Source: SM23-73-3 sp964580215
GTDB lineage: Bacteria > Zixibacteria > MSB-5A5 > SM1-73
Assembly (NCBI GenBank): GCA_964580215.1
Contig: CAZOJT010000001.1
Span: 186,001 to 250,000, forward strand
Length of the DNA: 64,000 bases
Reading direction: 5' to 3'
Shown piece after piece: positions 42,988-52,124 of the stretch; position 1 is the first letter of the stretch, and each line of letters begins with the position of its first letter. A program made the translations under genes and the position numbers. The notes under the pieces are model-generated. The model saw nothing but the letters and a program-made list of their open reading frames with translations. It had not been told where the DNA came from and searched no databases.

Positions 42988-44537
42988 ATGAAAAAAATAT
43001 TGATGCTCCTGACAATTGTTCTGATTTTACCCAGGGGTTTGTTAGCCAATACATTAGCCCACTGGACTTTTAATAAGGGGTCAGGTGATACAGTGTACGA
43101 CATCAGTGGGAACGGACATCACGGTGTGATATATGGCAACGCCAACTGGTTGAAGCGGTATTGCCACGATTACGCCCTTGAGTTCGATGGTATTGACGAT
43201 TACGTGTCTTGTGGTGTGATACAACCATACCTGACAACTTCATTTACCGTCGAGATTATTTTCAAAGTTAACAACACCGGAGAAAATGGGAATTGGATCT
43301 TCTCCACTGGTGGCAATGATCCATACTCTTGGACGGCAATCAAGTTCAAAATAGAGTCAAGCGGAGTCTTGCGTTGTGATATTAGGCTTAGCGGAAGTGG
43401 GTCATTGTTTTCGGTGACAAGCCCTGGCGTTGTTAACGATGGCAATCGGCATCATGCGGTTTTTGTGTATGACAATGCCAACCTCAAGCTTTATCTGGAC
43501 GGTGATCCTTCACCTGTTGCTGAGGCACCAGCTACAGGGACTATCGTTCAGCAGAACCATGCCACCTATATAGGCAGATATGATTGGTGGGGCTGGGAAG
43601 CGTCAGCATTCTCCGGCGTAATTGATGAGGTAAGAATCAATTCCACAGCGCTTTCTCCAGATGAATTCTTGTCGTTCCTGTTCGCTCCGTGTGGGGACGT
43701 GAATTGCGATGAGGTTGTTGACCTCGCTGATGTGCTGTATCTGATAAATTATCTGTACAAAGGTGGGACGCCCCCTTGCGACCCAGCCTTGTGCGGATCG
43801 ACTTCTGGTTTGTCTTTCAATATGTCACAAAGCTTGAGCAAAAAAGCAACAGAATCCACTGTTTATTTTTCGCCGATCAGTAGAATAAGGGATGGTCTCT
43901 TCGAGGTGCCACTATCCGCTGAATTTGATATGGATGTCGCAGGTCTTCACCTTGAGATCAACTACGATCCTGAAAGATCACCCTGCTTGAGCCAAGCTTA
44001 ACTTCCAGAACTAAAGGCCTCCAGCTTTATTCTCACACAGAGGATGGCGTGCAGAAGATTGGGATTCTGGACATAAACGGTGAGAACTACATTTCTCCTG
44101 GGGAAGGACCGTTGGTGACATTGAGAGTAAGAGGCAGTGACCTCAGCAGTTTGGCTATTAAGGAGGCGATCCTGGTCGATAGAGATGCCAACAAGATTCC
44201 GGTGGAGATAGTCAAAAGTATTGCTACCATAGAAGAGAAGTCTGCCCCTGAAGATTTAAGTCTGGTTCAAAACTATCCTAATCCTTTTAATCCAGCGACT
44301 CGCATCCAGTTTATAGCTTCCAGTGAGCAGTCTTCAGTTCCCACTACCCTACGAATATACAACGTTCGCGGACAGTTGGTGCGAACTTTAATGAATGAGT
44401 CGAAGATTGCCGGAACCTATGAAGTGATATGGGATGGCAGGGATGATCTTGGGAACGAGGTGGCAAGCGGCGTCTATTTCTATAAGCTCAAGGCAGGAGA
44501 TTATACCGAGGCCAAGAAGATGATTTTGATGAAGTGA
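42988..44537 (+). pseudogene. Secreted LamG / dockerin / cohesin-like protein with sorting domain, interrupted by one frameshift
   Basis: Signal peptide (1-20) and a LamG/concanavalin-type domain (about 22-225: LAHWTFNKGSGDTVYDISGNGHHG, YALEFDGIDDYVSCG, GVIDEVRINSTALSPDEF) come first. A dockerin-like repeat follows (CGDVNCDEVVDLADVLYLIN), then a cohesin-like segment (LHLEINYDPE). At about 43977 one base is missing. Frame 1 stops at 44001, while the adjacent frame continues ITLLEPSLTSRTKGLQLYS...HTEDGVQKIGILDING. It goes on through the sorting domain NYPNPFNPATRIQF...WDGRDDLGNEVASGVYFY to MILMK at 44537. Without the slip it would be about 516 residues. It may be a real mutation or a sequencing error next to a short A-run. 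Confidence 0.82.
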
Positions 44538-44627
44538 GTAGAGGGCGAATAGGAACTCTGCGAGGGGGAATTAAAGCCGCCAGGCGAAGGGCACGCGTTT
44601 GGCGGCTTGGGAATTCCCAACAGATTG

Positions 44628-44893
44628 GTCAACGGATGAAGCGGATTGAACGGATTATGTATGAGAGGTATCTTGAGGGGAAATATAATAATCCCCCTAA
44701 GTCCCCCTTTGCAAAGAGGGATTAAAAGAAATTCCCCCTTTACTAAGGGGGGATACAGGGGGATTGGAATCTCATTTGAGCTTGACACAAAATAGAAGAG
44801 AGTTATCTTTGTTATATAAGAGTAGGATTTCCCAACAGATTGAACAGATGAAACAGATGAGATAAGTATTGAGTATTGAGTATTGAGTATCGA
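44628..44893. repeat. Repeat cluster upstream of the NtrC-like regulator
   Basis: Family C motif (44628-44660 and 44831-44862), family G C-rich palindromes (44690-44765) and four tandem 7-bp units GTATTGA (44866-44893). A possible promoter TTGACA (44782) - 16 bases - TATCTT lies within. No gene in 44538-44954. Confidence 0.55.
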
Positions 44894-44954
44894 GTTTTGA
44901 GGTGTGGGTTTTGATTTTGAATTTATTCGTCATTAATCATTCGTCATTGCCTTT

Positions 44955-46400
44955 ATGCTCAAAGTCCTAATCATAGACGACGGGATCGACATAACCAACT
45001 ACTGCCATCAGTTCATCTCCAACGGGTTCGAATACGACCATATCAAAAGCGGGGTAAATCTTTCCAGAAAGCTTAAGAAAAAAGATTACAATCTGATACT
45101 TCTGGATAAAAGTTTTACCAAAATTGACAAATCGGAGCTTTTGGGTCCGGTGAAAGATGCAGATAATGAGGGTTTGAGAATTCTGACCGCGATCAAAAAG
45201 TTGGATAATAATATTCCGGTGATCATGGTCACTGCTCACGCGGATTATGATTCGATGTCTTCGGCTTTACATCTGGGAGCCTTTGATTACGTGGAATGGG
45301 ACGCTCTGCAGAAGGACTATCTGTTTCTGAAGCTGAAAATGGAAAGAGCCGTGGAGTGGGAGAAAAGTGCCCGCAAAGAACTGGTTGAGAAATATAATCA
45401 GTGGGGGCTGATCGGAAAAAGTCAGGTTATGGTTAAGCTTTTTCAACAGGTGGAAACTGCTTTGAATTCGGATTCCACTCTGTTACTTCAAGGTGAAACT
45501 GGAACAGGCAAGGATTTAGTTGCTAAGATCATCCACCTGCATAGCGAAAGATCCGAAAATCCATTCGTTTCGGTGAACTGTGCTGCCATTCCTTCCACGC
45601 TTCTGGAGGTCGAGCTTTTTGGGCATGAAAAGGGAGTGTATACAGATGCCAAGGAAAGAAGAGCGGGCAAGTTTGAGATAGCCAATGGCGGCACCATATT
45701 TTTAAATGAGATCGGCGAGCTCCCCCCAAATCTTCAGGCAAAGCTTTTGAAGGTGATAGAGGAGAAAAGGGTGGATCCTTTGGGAGCATCCAAGCCGATT
45801 GACGTGGACGTGCGCATAATTTCAGCTACCAACAGGGATATGGAAGGGACGATCCAGAAAGGGGAGTTCCGCTCCGACCTGTATTACCGATTGAAAGTGT
45901 TAGAGATCGAACTTCCCTCATTAAGAGAAAGAATGGAGGATCTGACGCTTCTGGTCAACCATTTTATCACACAGAAGTCCGAATTAGGGGGGAAAGAAAT
46001 TGTTGGCATAACCCGTGAGGCTTTAAGCTATTTAAACCAGAAAGAATGGGAAGGCAACATCAGAGAGATGGAAAATCTGATTGAGTCCGCAGTAAAGAGG
46101 GCAGATAGACTGATTACTTTAAAGGACCTTCTGGAGTCAAAAACGGCAACGGAGAAAGCTTCTTTTTCTCCTCATGGAATCTGTTCAAAAGAGAATCCGG
46201 CTGAAGATTGCCCTGTGTTTAAAGATGCAGACATGAATCATATCGAGAAGGTGGCGATCATGAACGCACTTAAGTTAAACCAGGGACTGGTTGAACCTGC
46301 CAGCAAGGCTTTGGGGATTTCCAAAGCCACAATGTATAATAAGATAAACCAGTATGATCTTAGCTGCCTGGTTAAGGGGTATGCGGAACGTGGGAAATAA
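44955..46400 (+). CDS. NtrC-family response regulator with degenerate sigma-54 activator motifs
   Basis: A 481-residue protein: receiver domain (1-125; acidic Asp8-Asp9, phospho-acceptor Asp51 in NLILLDKS, Thr93), AAA+ domain (about 150-380) and Fis-type HTH (about 435-470: EPASKALGISKATMYNKINQ). Walker A GETGTGKD is intact. The GAFTGA loop that contacts sigma-54 reads GVYTDA (227-232), and the Walker B Asp is Asn (GGTIFLNEIGELP, Asn251). The receiver lacks the conserved Lys near Tyr112 (DYVEWDA). It may therefore act without sigma-54 remodelling. Probable partner: the kinase at 40451. The REC-AAA-HTH order is certain; activity is uncertain. Confidence 0.85.
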   Translation: MLKVLIIDDGIDITNYCHQFISNGFEYDHIKSGVNLSRKLKKKDYNLILLDKSFTKIDKSELLGPVKDADNEGLRILTAIKKLDNNIPVIMVTAHADYDSMSSALHLGAFDYVEWDALQKDYLFLKLKMERAVEWEKSARKELVEKYNQWGLIGKSQVMVKLFQQVETALNSDSTLLLQGETGTGKDLVAKIIHLHSERSENPFVSVNCAAIPSTLLEVELFGHEKGVYTDAKERRAGKFEIANGGTIFLNEIGELPPNLQAKLLKVIEEKRVDPLGASKPIDVDVRIISATNRDMEGTIQKGEFRSDLYYRLKVLEIELPSLRERMEDLTLLVNHFITQKSELGGKEIVGITREALSYLNQKEWEGNIREMENLIESAVKRADRLITLKDLLESKTATEKASFSPHGICSKENPAEDCPVFKDADMNHIEKVAIMNALKLNQGLVEPASKALGISKATMYNKINQYDLSCLVKGYAERGK

Positions 46401-46429
46401 AGAGGGAGGAGATTCACAGCAGATGAGGG

Positions 46430-46620
46430 AGAAATTCACAGCTGATTAATAAGATATTCACAGCTGATGGAGCGGATTAAACAGATGCTTATTGCGGACG
46501 TTTCGGAGGAAAGTTTTTATCAGCCTAATCATGGTAATCAACTGTGAGGGAATGTGCTTCACAGCTGATAAAACGGATTAAGCAGATGCTTATAGCAGAC
46601 GATCAGCTTAATCCTTTAAA
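46430..46620. repeat. Family C repeats with CACAGCTGAT direct/inverted copies
   Basis: TTCACAGC(T/A)GAT occurs at least four times on the plus strand and once inverted (ATCAGCTGTGA near 46620), mixed with GCGGATTAAACAGATGCTTAT repeated twice. It separates two convergent regulators. Confidence 0.6.
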
Positions 46621-46660
46621 TCAGCTGTGAGTGGAAAAACACATAGCATCTTCCCAATCA

Positions 46661-47569
46661 TCAGATCACCCAGTTTTGAGCGGATAAAGTTTCCCCCAGT
46701 CCCACCTCCTGCAGAAACTTTCTCACCGGAAGAGATAGATACTTACGTTTCTTTAAGACAACGCCATAACCTAATTTCCCGAAATGATCGGTGACCGGAA
46801 TGTATGACAGTGAAGGATCTTCGGTAGCTTCGGTCACCAACCCGGAGACTATGGAGATGCCCTGTCCGATCTTTACATATTCCTGAATCACCGTGGCGCC
46901 TCCGGTCTCAATTTCGATATTATAAGTAAGGTTGTTTTCTTTGAAAATGTTTTCTGTCCTTTTGCGGATAGAGTTTTCCTGCTCGTATAATATCAAGGGC
47001 TGGCGAGCAATCTCTTTTAAGTTCACCCTGCGTCTACCAGCCAAGCGATGGTTGGCGGGCACACAGAGAAACATGTCGTAGGACCAGACCTCATAAAAAG
47101 AAAGATCCATAAAAATGTTCCAGGAGGAGGTGATACCAAAATCCGCATCTCCGGCAGAGACTATATCTAAGATCTCCGTGTCCAGAGGTTTGTTTAATAT
47201 CACCAGCCGGATCTCCGGATTATGCTTTTTAAAGGCTTGAACGATCTGGGGCAGTTTGTATTGCATTATTCCCCGATAGGCGGCCATGGTGACTGTCCCT
47301 TCAGGAGAGCCAGAAAGCTCTGCGAAATGGGTCTCTATGTTATCCAGAGTTTGCAGGATAATGTCTACATAAGCCATCAGGATTTTGCCGGGGGGAGTCA
47401 GAGTGATGCCCCGCCCCACCCTTTCATACAGTTTGACCTGTAGCTCTTCCTCCAAAGCCTTGACCTGATGACTCACTGCCGACTGCCCGATATTCAGCGC
47501 CTTCCCGGCTTTGGAAAAACTGCTATGCACCCCCGCCCAGTAAAAGCCACGTAACGTTTGTAATTCCAT
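46661..47569 (-). CDS. LysR-family transcriptional regulator (CysB-like)
   Basis: A 302-residue regulator with an N-terminal winged HTH (about 1-62: SFSKAGKALNIGQSAVSHQVKALEEEL, KLYERVGRGITLTPPG) and a substrate-binding domain (about 90-300). CysB-like traits are YRGIMQYKLPQIVQAFKKHNPEIRL and GGATVIQEYVKIGQGISIVS. CysB-type proteins sense sulfur compounds such as O-acetylserine or thiosulfate, but no sulfur genes are near. The ATG is at 47569. The divergent gene at 47902 and the palindrome before it are candidate targets. Confidence 0.9.
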   Translation of the reverse strand: MELQTLRGFYWAGVHSSFSKAGKALNIGQSAVSHQVKALEEELQVKLYERVGRGITLTPPGKILMAYVDIILQTLDNIETHFAELSGSPEGTVTMAAYRGIMQYKLPQIVQAFKKHNPEIRLVILNKPLDTEILDIVSAGDADFGITSSWNIFMDLSFYEVWSYDMFLCVPANHRLAGRRRVNLKEIARQPLILYEQENSIRKRTENIFKENNLTYNIEIETGGATVIQEYVKIGQGISIVSGLVTEATEDPSLSYIPVTDHFGKLGYGVVLKKRKYLSLPVRKFLQEVGLGETLSAQNWVI

Positions 47570-47821
47570 ATTGCCTCCATAAATCTCAGCGGTTCAAATC
47601 CCTTTTTGCATCAAGGCCTTATGGTTGCAACTCCATATATGAAAAATTTAGGCTACATATGAACCATTATACTGTTTTATGCTAAAATAATACTTTGATT
47701 CATGTGTGTCAACCGATATTTTACTATTGAAAGAAGAAAATGAGAACTGAGGAAAGGTAAGCTTTAAGCAATAAGGAAGGTTCCCCTTATATCCAAGAGG
47801 TTGGACCTGACCAGAACCTAA

Positions 47822-47871
47822 CTTAAAACCAGAACCTTAAAACCAGAACCTAACTTAAGTTAGGTTCTGGT
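47822..47871. promoter_or_regulatory. 30-bp perfect palindrome preceded by direct half-sites
   Basis: Half-site ACCAGAACCTAACTT (47842-47856) followed directly by its exact complement (47857-47871), with two further partial half-sites (CCAGAACCT...) just upstream from 47813. It lies between the LysR gene and the unknown gene at 47902, about 30 bases before the latter. Operator is the natural guess; no T-run follows. Confidence 0.5.
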
Positions 47872-47901
47872 CTAACATAAACCCAAAGGAGGGAGACGAA
47901 A

Positions 47902-48726
47902 ATGATTCAACCAATTATGTTCACTTTGAGGGCATCGGTGGTGCCGTTTCAACTGCTTCGACCTTTGCCCACCATCTTTGCCAGCGTTCAGGGTATCACC
48001 GGTCCCATGGATCGTGCGGAAGAAAATACTCTCCTGAAAATGCCTGCGCCGGTGAAAGAAGAGCTTGACTCTCATTTAAACTGCATATCGGAGATGGTGA
48101 ACGTTCTTTCAGAAATGAAGGCACTACACTCCGACGACCAGGAAAAGCTTTCTCAGATGATAACTGAATTAAAGGAAGCTAAGTCTGCGGATCTGTGTGA
48201 GAAGACCAGTCTGTTCAATCGAGGGTTGGAGGAAGTCTGCCAGAAGCAGAAGACCGCAATACGAGAGGAATGCCGGGCGCATCCCTTCGTGTTCCGAGAT
48301 ACTTACCGTAACACGGTGCGGGTGAAACAGCTTTGCTTGATCTACCAGGATGAGGTCAACGACAGAGTTTCCAGTCTACGAGATACCCTTTGTCAACGCT
48401 GTTATTATGATGTGGAGACCAGATCGGAGGAGTCGATAAAGTCGGAGCCGGTGAAATCAGATTTCGTGATCTACACTCCCTCCCAGCCTGCCGGGGAGGT
48501 CTATTTTGACGGTATGCCTAAGGCAGGAATTCCGCTTTTGTTGATGATCGATCTGGGCAAAAGAATTGAGGATTGTTCCATCGCTGATCTTCGGCGAGTG
48601 TTCCGGCATCAACAGAACAACATAGACGTGCTGTATTCGCCATTTCCACCTATCCGTCTGTTTCAGAAGATCGACATAGCGTATATACAGAATCTGTATA
48701 AGACCAGCTCCCATTTTAAGAATTAG
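47902..48726 (+). CDS. Hypothetical protein
   Basis: 274 residues; not recognised. A strong AAAGGAGGGAG site precedes the ATG. There is no convincing signal peptide. The middle (about 50-130) is helical and charged (LDSHLNCISEMVNVLSEMKALH), followed by a Cys-containing region (ECRAHPFVFRDTYRNTVRVKQ, RDTLCQRCYYDVE) that could bind metal. The C-terminal part (about 175-274) has VYFDGMPKAGIPLLLMIDLG and predicted alpha/beta structure. Divergent from the CysB-like regulator, with an operator-like palindrome in between, so regulated expression is plausible. Confidence 0.6.
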   Translation: MIQPIMFTLRASVVPFQLLRPLPTIFASVQGITGPMDRAEENTLLKMPAPVKEELDSHLNCISEMVNVLSEMKALHSDDQEKLSQMITELKEAKSADLCEKTSLFNRGLEEVCQKQKTAIREECRAHPFVFRDTYRNTVRVKQLCLIYQDEVNDRVSSLRDTLCQRCYYDVETRSEESIKSEPVKSDFVIYTPSQPAGEVYFDGMPKAGIPLLLMIDLGKRIEDCSIADLRRVFRHQQNNIDVLYSPFPPIRLFQKIDIAYIQNLYKTSSHFKN

Positions 48727-48850
48727 GTTGCTTGTCAACCATTCATGTCTTTGGCGGAAAAGAGGAGTTTTAATCCCCCTGTATCCCCCTTTATAAAAGG
48801 GGGAGTTCTTAAAATCCTTGACATGGCGGGTTACAAGTTTTAAAACCTGA

Positions 48851-48957
48851 ACTTGCGGGACATGCGGGACTTGCGAGACATGCGGATGGCTGTTTTTCAT
48901 TTTTTTCAGTTGTCCGGTGGTTCTGGTGCTTCTGGTGCATCTGGTGCATCTGGTGGT
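48851..48957. repeat. Two adjacent 9-bp tandem repeats
   Basis: Four units of AC(T/A)TGCG(G/A)(G/A) at 48851-48886 and five units of TC(T/C)GGTG(C/G)(A/T) at 48913-48957. They lie in the 48727-49179 gap, which also has a family G palindrome at 48770-48805 and no gene. Confidence 0.65.
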
Positions 48958-49179
48958 TGTTTTTATTTTTTTTCACTTTCCCTCCAACCTGTTTGAGTTC
49001 AAGGTCTAACGTTTAAGGTTAAAAGATCAAAATCACAACTCAAAATTCAAAGTTACGAATCCTATAAATTCGATAAGGGTGCATGTACAATATATTCCAT
49101 CTCCTATAAATACCGGAGCTATCCTTTTTACCATTGAAGTTAAGGTGAATTTGCTTCTTGTGGGAAGAGAGACTACGGG

Positions 49180-49692
49180 TTAGATCGTCGGTTTTGAACC
49201 CCCTAAATCCCCCTTATCAGGGGGACGAACCCCCTGTGTCCCCCTTGTCAGGGGGATTTTGACTGTGGGTTTTGCCCCCCTGACAAGGGGGTAGGGGGGT
49301 TTTATAATCTCCATCAAATCCCGATACACTCCCTCAATGTTATTCAACACGTCTCGATTAGTATATCGCAAGACTCTCAATCCGTACTGACTCAGCACCT
49401 CTGTTCTTGCTTTGTCATATTCTCGGTTCTCTACGTGAGAATCACCATCTATCTCAATCACCAATCGGAGCTTCGAGCAGTAGAAGTCGACTATATAACC
49501 ACCGAGCGGTTTCTGTCGGGTGAACTTGTATCCTTCAAGTTGCTTTCGACACAGAACCTCGCACCAGATTCTCTTTTCGGCCGGGCTGGGATCATTTCTG
49601 TTTTGCCGTGCTAATTTGGTGAGTTTTCTTTTGTAGGGTATATAGGTGAATTTGTCGATTGGTCTATTTTTGTCTTTTGGTTTTGCTTTCAT
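49180..49692 (-). CDS. DUF559 (Vsr-like) endonuclease-domain protein with repeat-encoded tail
   Basis: 170 residues. Residues 25-125 are the DUF559 domain: RNDPSPAEKRIWCEVLCRKQ, FTRQKPLGGYIVDFYCSKLRLVIEIDGDSH and LRVLRYTNRDVLNNIEGV. The Asp in IVDFY and Glu-x-Asp in EIDGD form a Vsr/PD-(D/E)XK-type metal site. The last 40 residues (Pro/Gly/Lys-rich, e.g. PPYPLVRGAKPTVKIPLTRG) are encoded by family G palindromes, so the repeat has run into the gene end. Family G palindromes also lie just upstream. Biological role of DUF559 proteins is unknown. Confidence 0.85.
   Translation of the reverse strand: MKAKPKDKNRPIDKFTYIPYKRKLTKLARQNRNDPSPAEKRIWCEVLCRKQLEGYKFTRQKPLGGYIVDFYCSKLRLVIEIDGDSHVENREYDKARTEVLSQYGLRVLRYTNRDVLNNIEGVYRDLMEIIKPPYPLVRGAKPTVKIPLTRGTQGVRPPDKGDLGGSKPTI
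49194..49310. repeat. Family G palindromes at the 3' end of the DUF559 gene
   Basis: Three C-rich/G-rich hairpins: CCCCCTTATCAGGGGG, CCCCCTTGTCAGGGGG and CCCCCTGACAAGGGGG, separated by GACGAACCCCCT words. They overlap the coding end. Confidence 0.7.
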
Positions 49693-49703
49693 GGTATTTC
49701 TTA

Positions 49704-49826
49704 GAACCCCCTAAATCCCCTTCAGGGTAAATCCCTTTTCAGGGGGACGAACCCCCTAAATCCCCCTTGTCAGGGGGACTTGTCTTATTTCCCCCCTGAT
49801 AAGGGGGCAATTCAAGGGGGGGTAAA
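49704..49826. repeat. Family G palindromes upstream of the DUF559 gene
   Basis: CCCCCTTGTCAGGGGG and CCCCCTGATAAGGGGG hairpins plus a degenerate CCCTTTTCAGGGGG, again linked by GACGAACCCCCTAAAT. Together with 49194-49310 they bracket the nuclease gene. Confidence 0.7.
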
Positions 49827-49898
49827 GATTGTGATTGTTAGGACCGCAGGGCACCTGACCTACGAACTTTTTCAACAAAAGAATCGGTCAATAGGAAT

Positions 49899-52124
49899 TT
49901 ATAACTGTAAATCTTTCCAATTTCTCAAATCATTGCCCTTGAAGAAGGTGCTTGGCTGGTCAAAATAAATCCATCTTCCTCGATATCTAACTTGGTCGGT
50001 GTTGGAAACGATTCCACCGAAAAGATTCTTAGCTTTTTTATTTTCTTCCTGTAAGTATTTGTATAATCCGTCCGCTTTGGGTTTTAAATCACTCAAATGA
50101 AGCCCATGTGGGTCAAACAAACCTATCTTTCCATCCTTGATTTTAACAATGAAATCAACATAGAATGGTTTCTTCTCTCCATTATCATAAGGAACTGCAA
50201 AAAACGTTGCGTCCCTGTCTCCGTTCTTAAACCACCATTCAACGTTGTCTGACTTTTCCAAAAACTTTATAAATTCTTTTTCTGATTCCCATTTTTCATC
50301 GCTGAAAAACGGCTGCATAATTGCTCTTTTTACATCCTCGTTTACATAACCACTGCCAAAAGACAATGTTTCAGGGATATTCCAATTTTCATCTTCAACT
50401 AATTCACTTTCTATTTTCACAACTTCCGCCTGATATGTCTCTTTCGCCTTATCTAAAACATTTATAAAATGTTGAGCGTTTTTGTCGCTTAAAACAATCT
50501 GGACTATTTCTTCCCAACTCTCTCTATAATGCATTCTTAATTCATTCTCAAAAAACTTATAAATTGACTCTTTAACCCTGCCAACTGATCTGTCTTCGGG
50601 ATAAAAAGGCGTTAAATTTTGACGGACAAAGAAATTCAGAAATTTCTGCAAATCAAAATCGCTTGTTTTAATGGTTTTGTCTCCGAAGATTTTTACCCCA
50701 GCCAATGCATCAACATCTTCCGCTTTCCAGTCTGAAATAATTTTCATATCAATATTTTTAGCATTTGCATCTATTCTGTTTTTCAAATCATAATCTTTTG
50801 CTACTTTCAAAAATATTTCTATAAAAAGCGGCGACAATCTTGTTTTTTCTCTATGCCTTTTAGAATAGCAAGAAAGTAGATTTATAGGCTGATCAATTTC
50901 CTGTCTTTTGCTTGTATAAATAGTAATGTAGTCTCGGGCAATATCTTCCTGAATTTCAACATGGTCCAAATTGGTATAAACATAACCGTAATTCAAAACA
51001 TCGGTGTTGTAATGTCCTTTATCCGGTTCGGGCATTCTCATAATTCTGCCAACGGTCTGAATAGAAAAAATTGGACTGTGCCATTCTCTAAACAAAACTA
51101 AAATCTGCGCTCTTGGACAATCCCAACCTAAAGCAATTGCTTGCTTAAAAATTAAAACTTCAACATCGCTGTCGGGTCTCTCGACATTTTCTTTGTTGAT
51201 ATGCTCTCCTGAAAGCCAAATAGCCACTTTGTTATTCCCTTTCTCTGTGGAGATTTTATATTTGTTTTTTAGAATACTCTCCACTCTTTCCCTTATTCTA
51301 TCTTCTAAAGCTGTTTTTCTGTCTGGTAGCTGAATTAAAACCAAAGGATTAACATTGACTTTTTCTCTCTGGTATGCCTTAACCAATTCCTGTCTCTTTT
51401 TTATCGCTATATCTATAACTAATTCTTCGCTTCCGCCACTCAATTTTTGAGTCTGTATCTTGCCTTGTTTTACCAGATTAATAAATTCATCATTTAGTAT
51501 AACCGCTTTCTTAATCATCCCTTCTTTTTTAACATCTTCAAGATAAGCATTTACCTTTTCCGCATCTGGGTCGGTGATTGCTGGAGTAGCTGAAACATCG
51601 ATAGTTAATTTTGGACCAATCATTTGGATTAAACCCTGAGAAATCTCGCTGGTCGCATGATGATGAGCCTCGTCAATAACTAAGATTATTTCCCTGTCTT
51701 CTTCTCTTGTTTTCTCCAATACTTTGGACAAATTGAAATCTTGTTCATTATCTCTGATATAGATGTTGTCAGCTTTATTGATACTTTCCCAATTGAAAAA
51801 CAAAATCTCATTTTCGTCAATTCTTCTTTCATCTAAATCTTCAAAAAAAGAGCATTTGAACGTTCGACTTTTTTCAAAATAACTTTCCAATTTATCTCTG
51901 CTTTGGACATGCAGTTGTCTTGGTGCCGTCCAAATGAAAGAAAACGAAAATCTTACTTCTCTGTCCTCCACCAACTGCTTTAAAAATTCCGCCATCATTA
52001 TGGTTTTCCCAGAACCAGTGGGTGCCTTGAACACCAATTTTTTACTGCCGGAATAAGCTAATAGCTTTTTGGCTTTCCCCAGCAATTCATCTATTGCATT
52101 TTCCTGATAAATTTTCAGTTGCAT
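49899..52124 (-). CDS. res: Type III restriction enzyme, Res (helicase-nuclease) subunit
   Basis: A 741-residue SF2 translocase of a type III system. Walker A is KAPTGSGKTIMMAEFL (about 33-48), the DEAD-like box VIDEAHHHAT, motif III SATPAI, and motif VI TVGRIMRMPEP. The C-terminal nuclease region (about 640-690) reads FYVDFIVKIKDGKIGLFDPHG: Asp657 is present but the usual D/E-T-K is Asp671-Pro-His673, so cleavage may be impaired or altered. The ATG overlaps the DUF3800 stop by ten bases. Operon mod - DUF3800 - res, visibly more A+T-rich than the flanks, consistent with horizontal transfer. Confidence 0.9.
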   Translation of the reverse strand: MQLKIYQENAIDELLGKAKKLLAYSGSKKLVFKAPTGSGKTIMMAEFLKQLVEDREVRFSFSFIWTAPRQLHVQSRDKLESYFEKSRTFKCSFFEDLDERRIDENEILFFNWESINKADNIYIRDNEQDFNLSKVLEKTREEDREIILVIDEAHHHATSEISQGLIQMIGPKLTIDVSATPAITDPDAEKVNAYLEDVKKEGMIKKAVILNDEFINLVKQGKIQTQKLSGGSEELVIDIAIKKRQELVKAYQREKVNVNPLVLIQLPDRKTALEDRIRERVESILKNKYKISTEKGNNKVAIWLSGEHINKENVERPDSDVEVLIFKQAIALGWDCPRAQILVLFREWHSPIFSIQTVGRIMRMPEPDKGHYNTDVLNYGYVYTNLDHVEIQEDIARDYITIYTSKRQEIDQPINLLSCYSKRHREKTRLSPLFIEIFLKVAKDYDLKNRIDANAKNIDMKIISDWKAEDVDALAGVKIFGDKTIKTSDFDLQKFLNFFVRQNLTPFYPEDRSVGRVKESIYKFFENELRMHYRESWEEIVQIVLSDKNAQHFINVLDKAKETYQAEVVKIESELVEDENWNIPETLSFGSGYVNEDVKRAIMQPFFSDEKWESEKEFIKFLEKSDNVEWWFKNGDRDATFFAVPYDNGEKKPFYVDFIVKIKDGKIGLFDPHGLHLSDLKPKADGLYKYLQEENKKAKNLFGGIVSNTDQVRYRGRWIYFDQPSTFFKGNDLRNWKDLQL

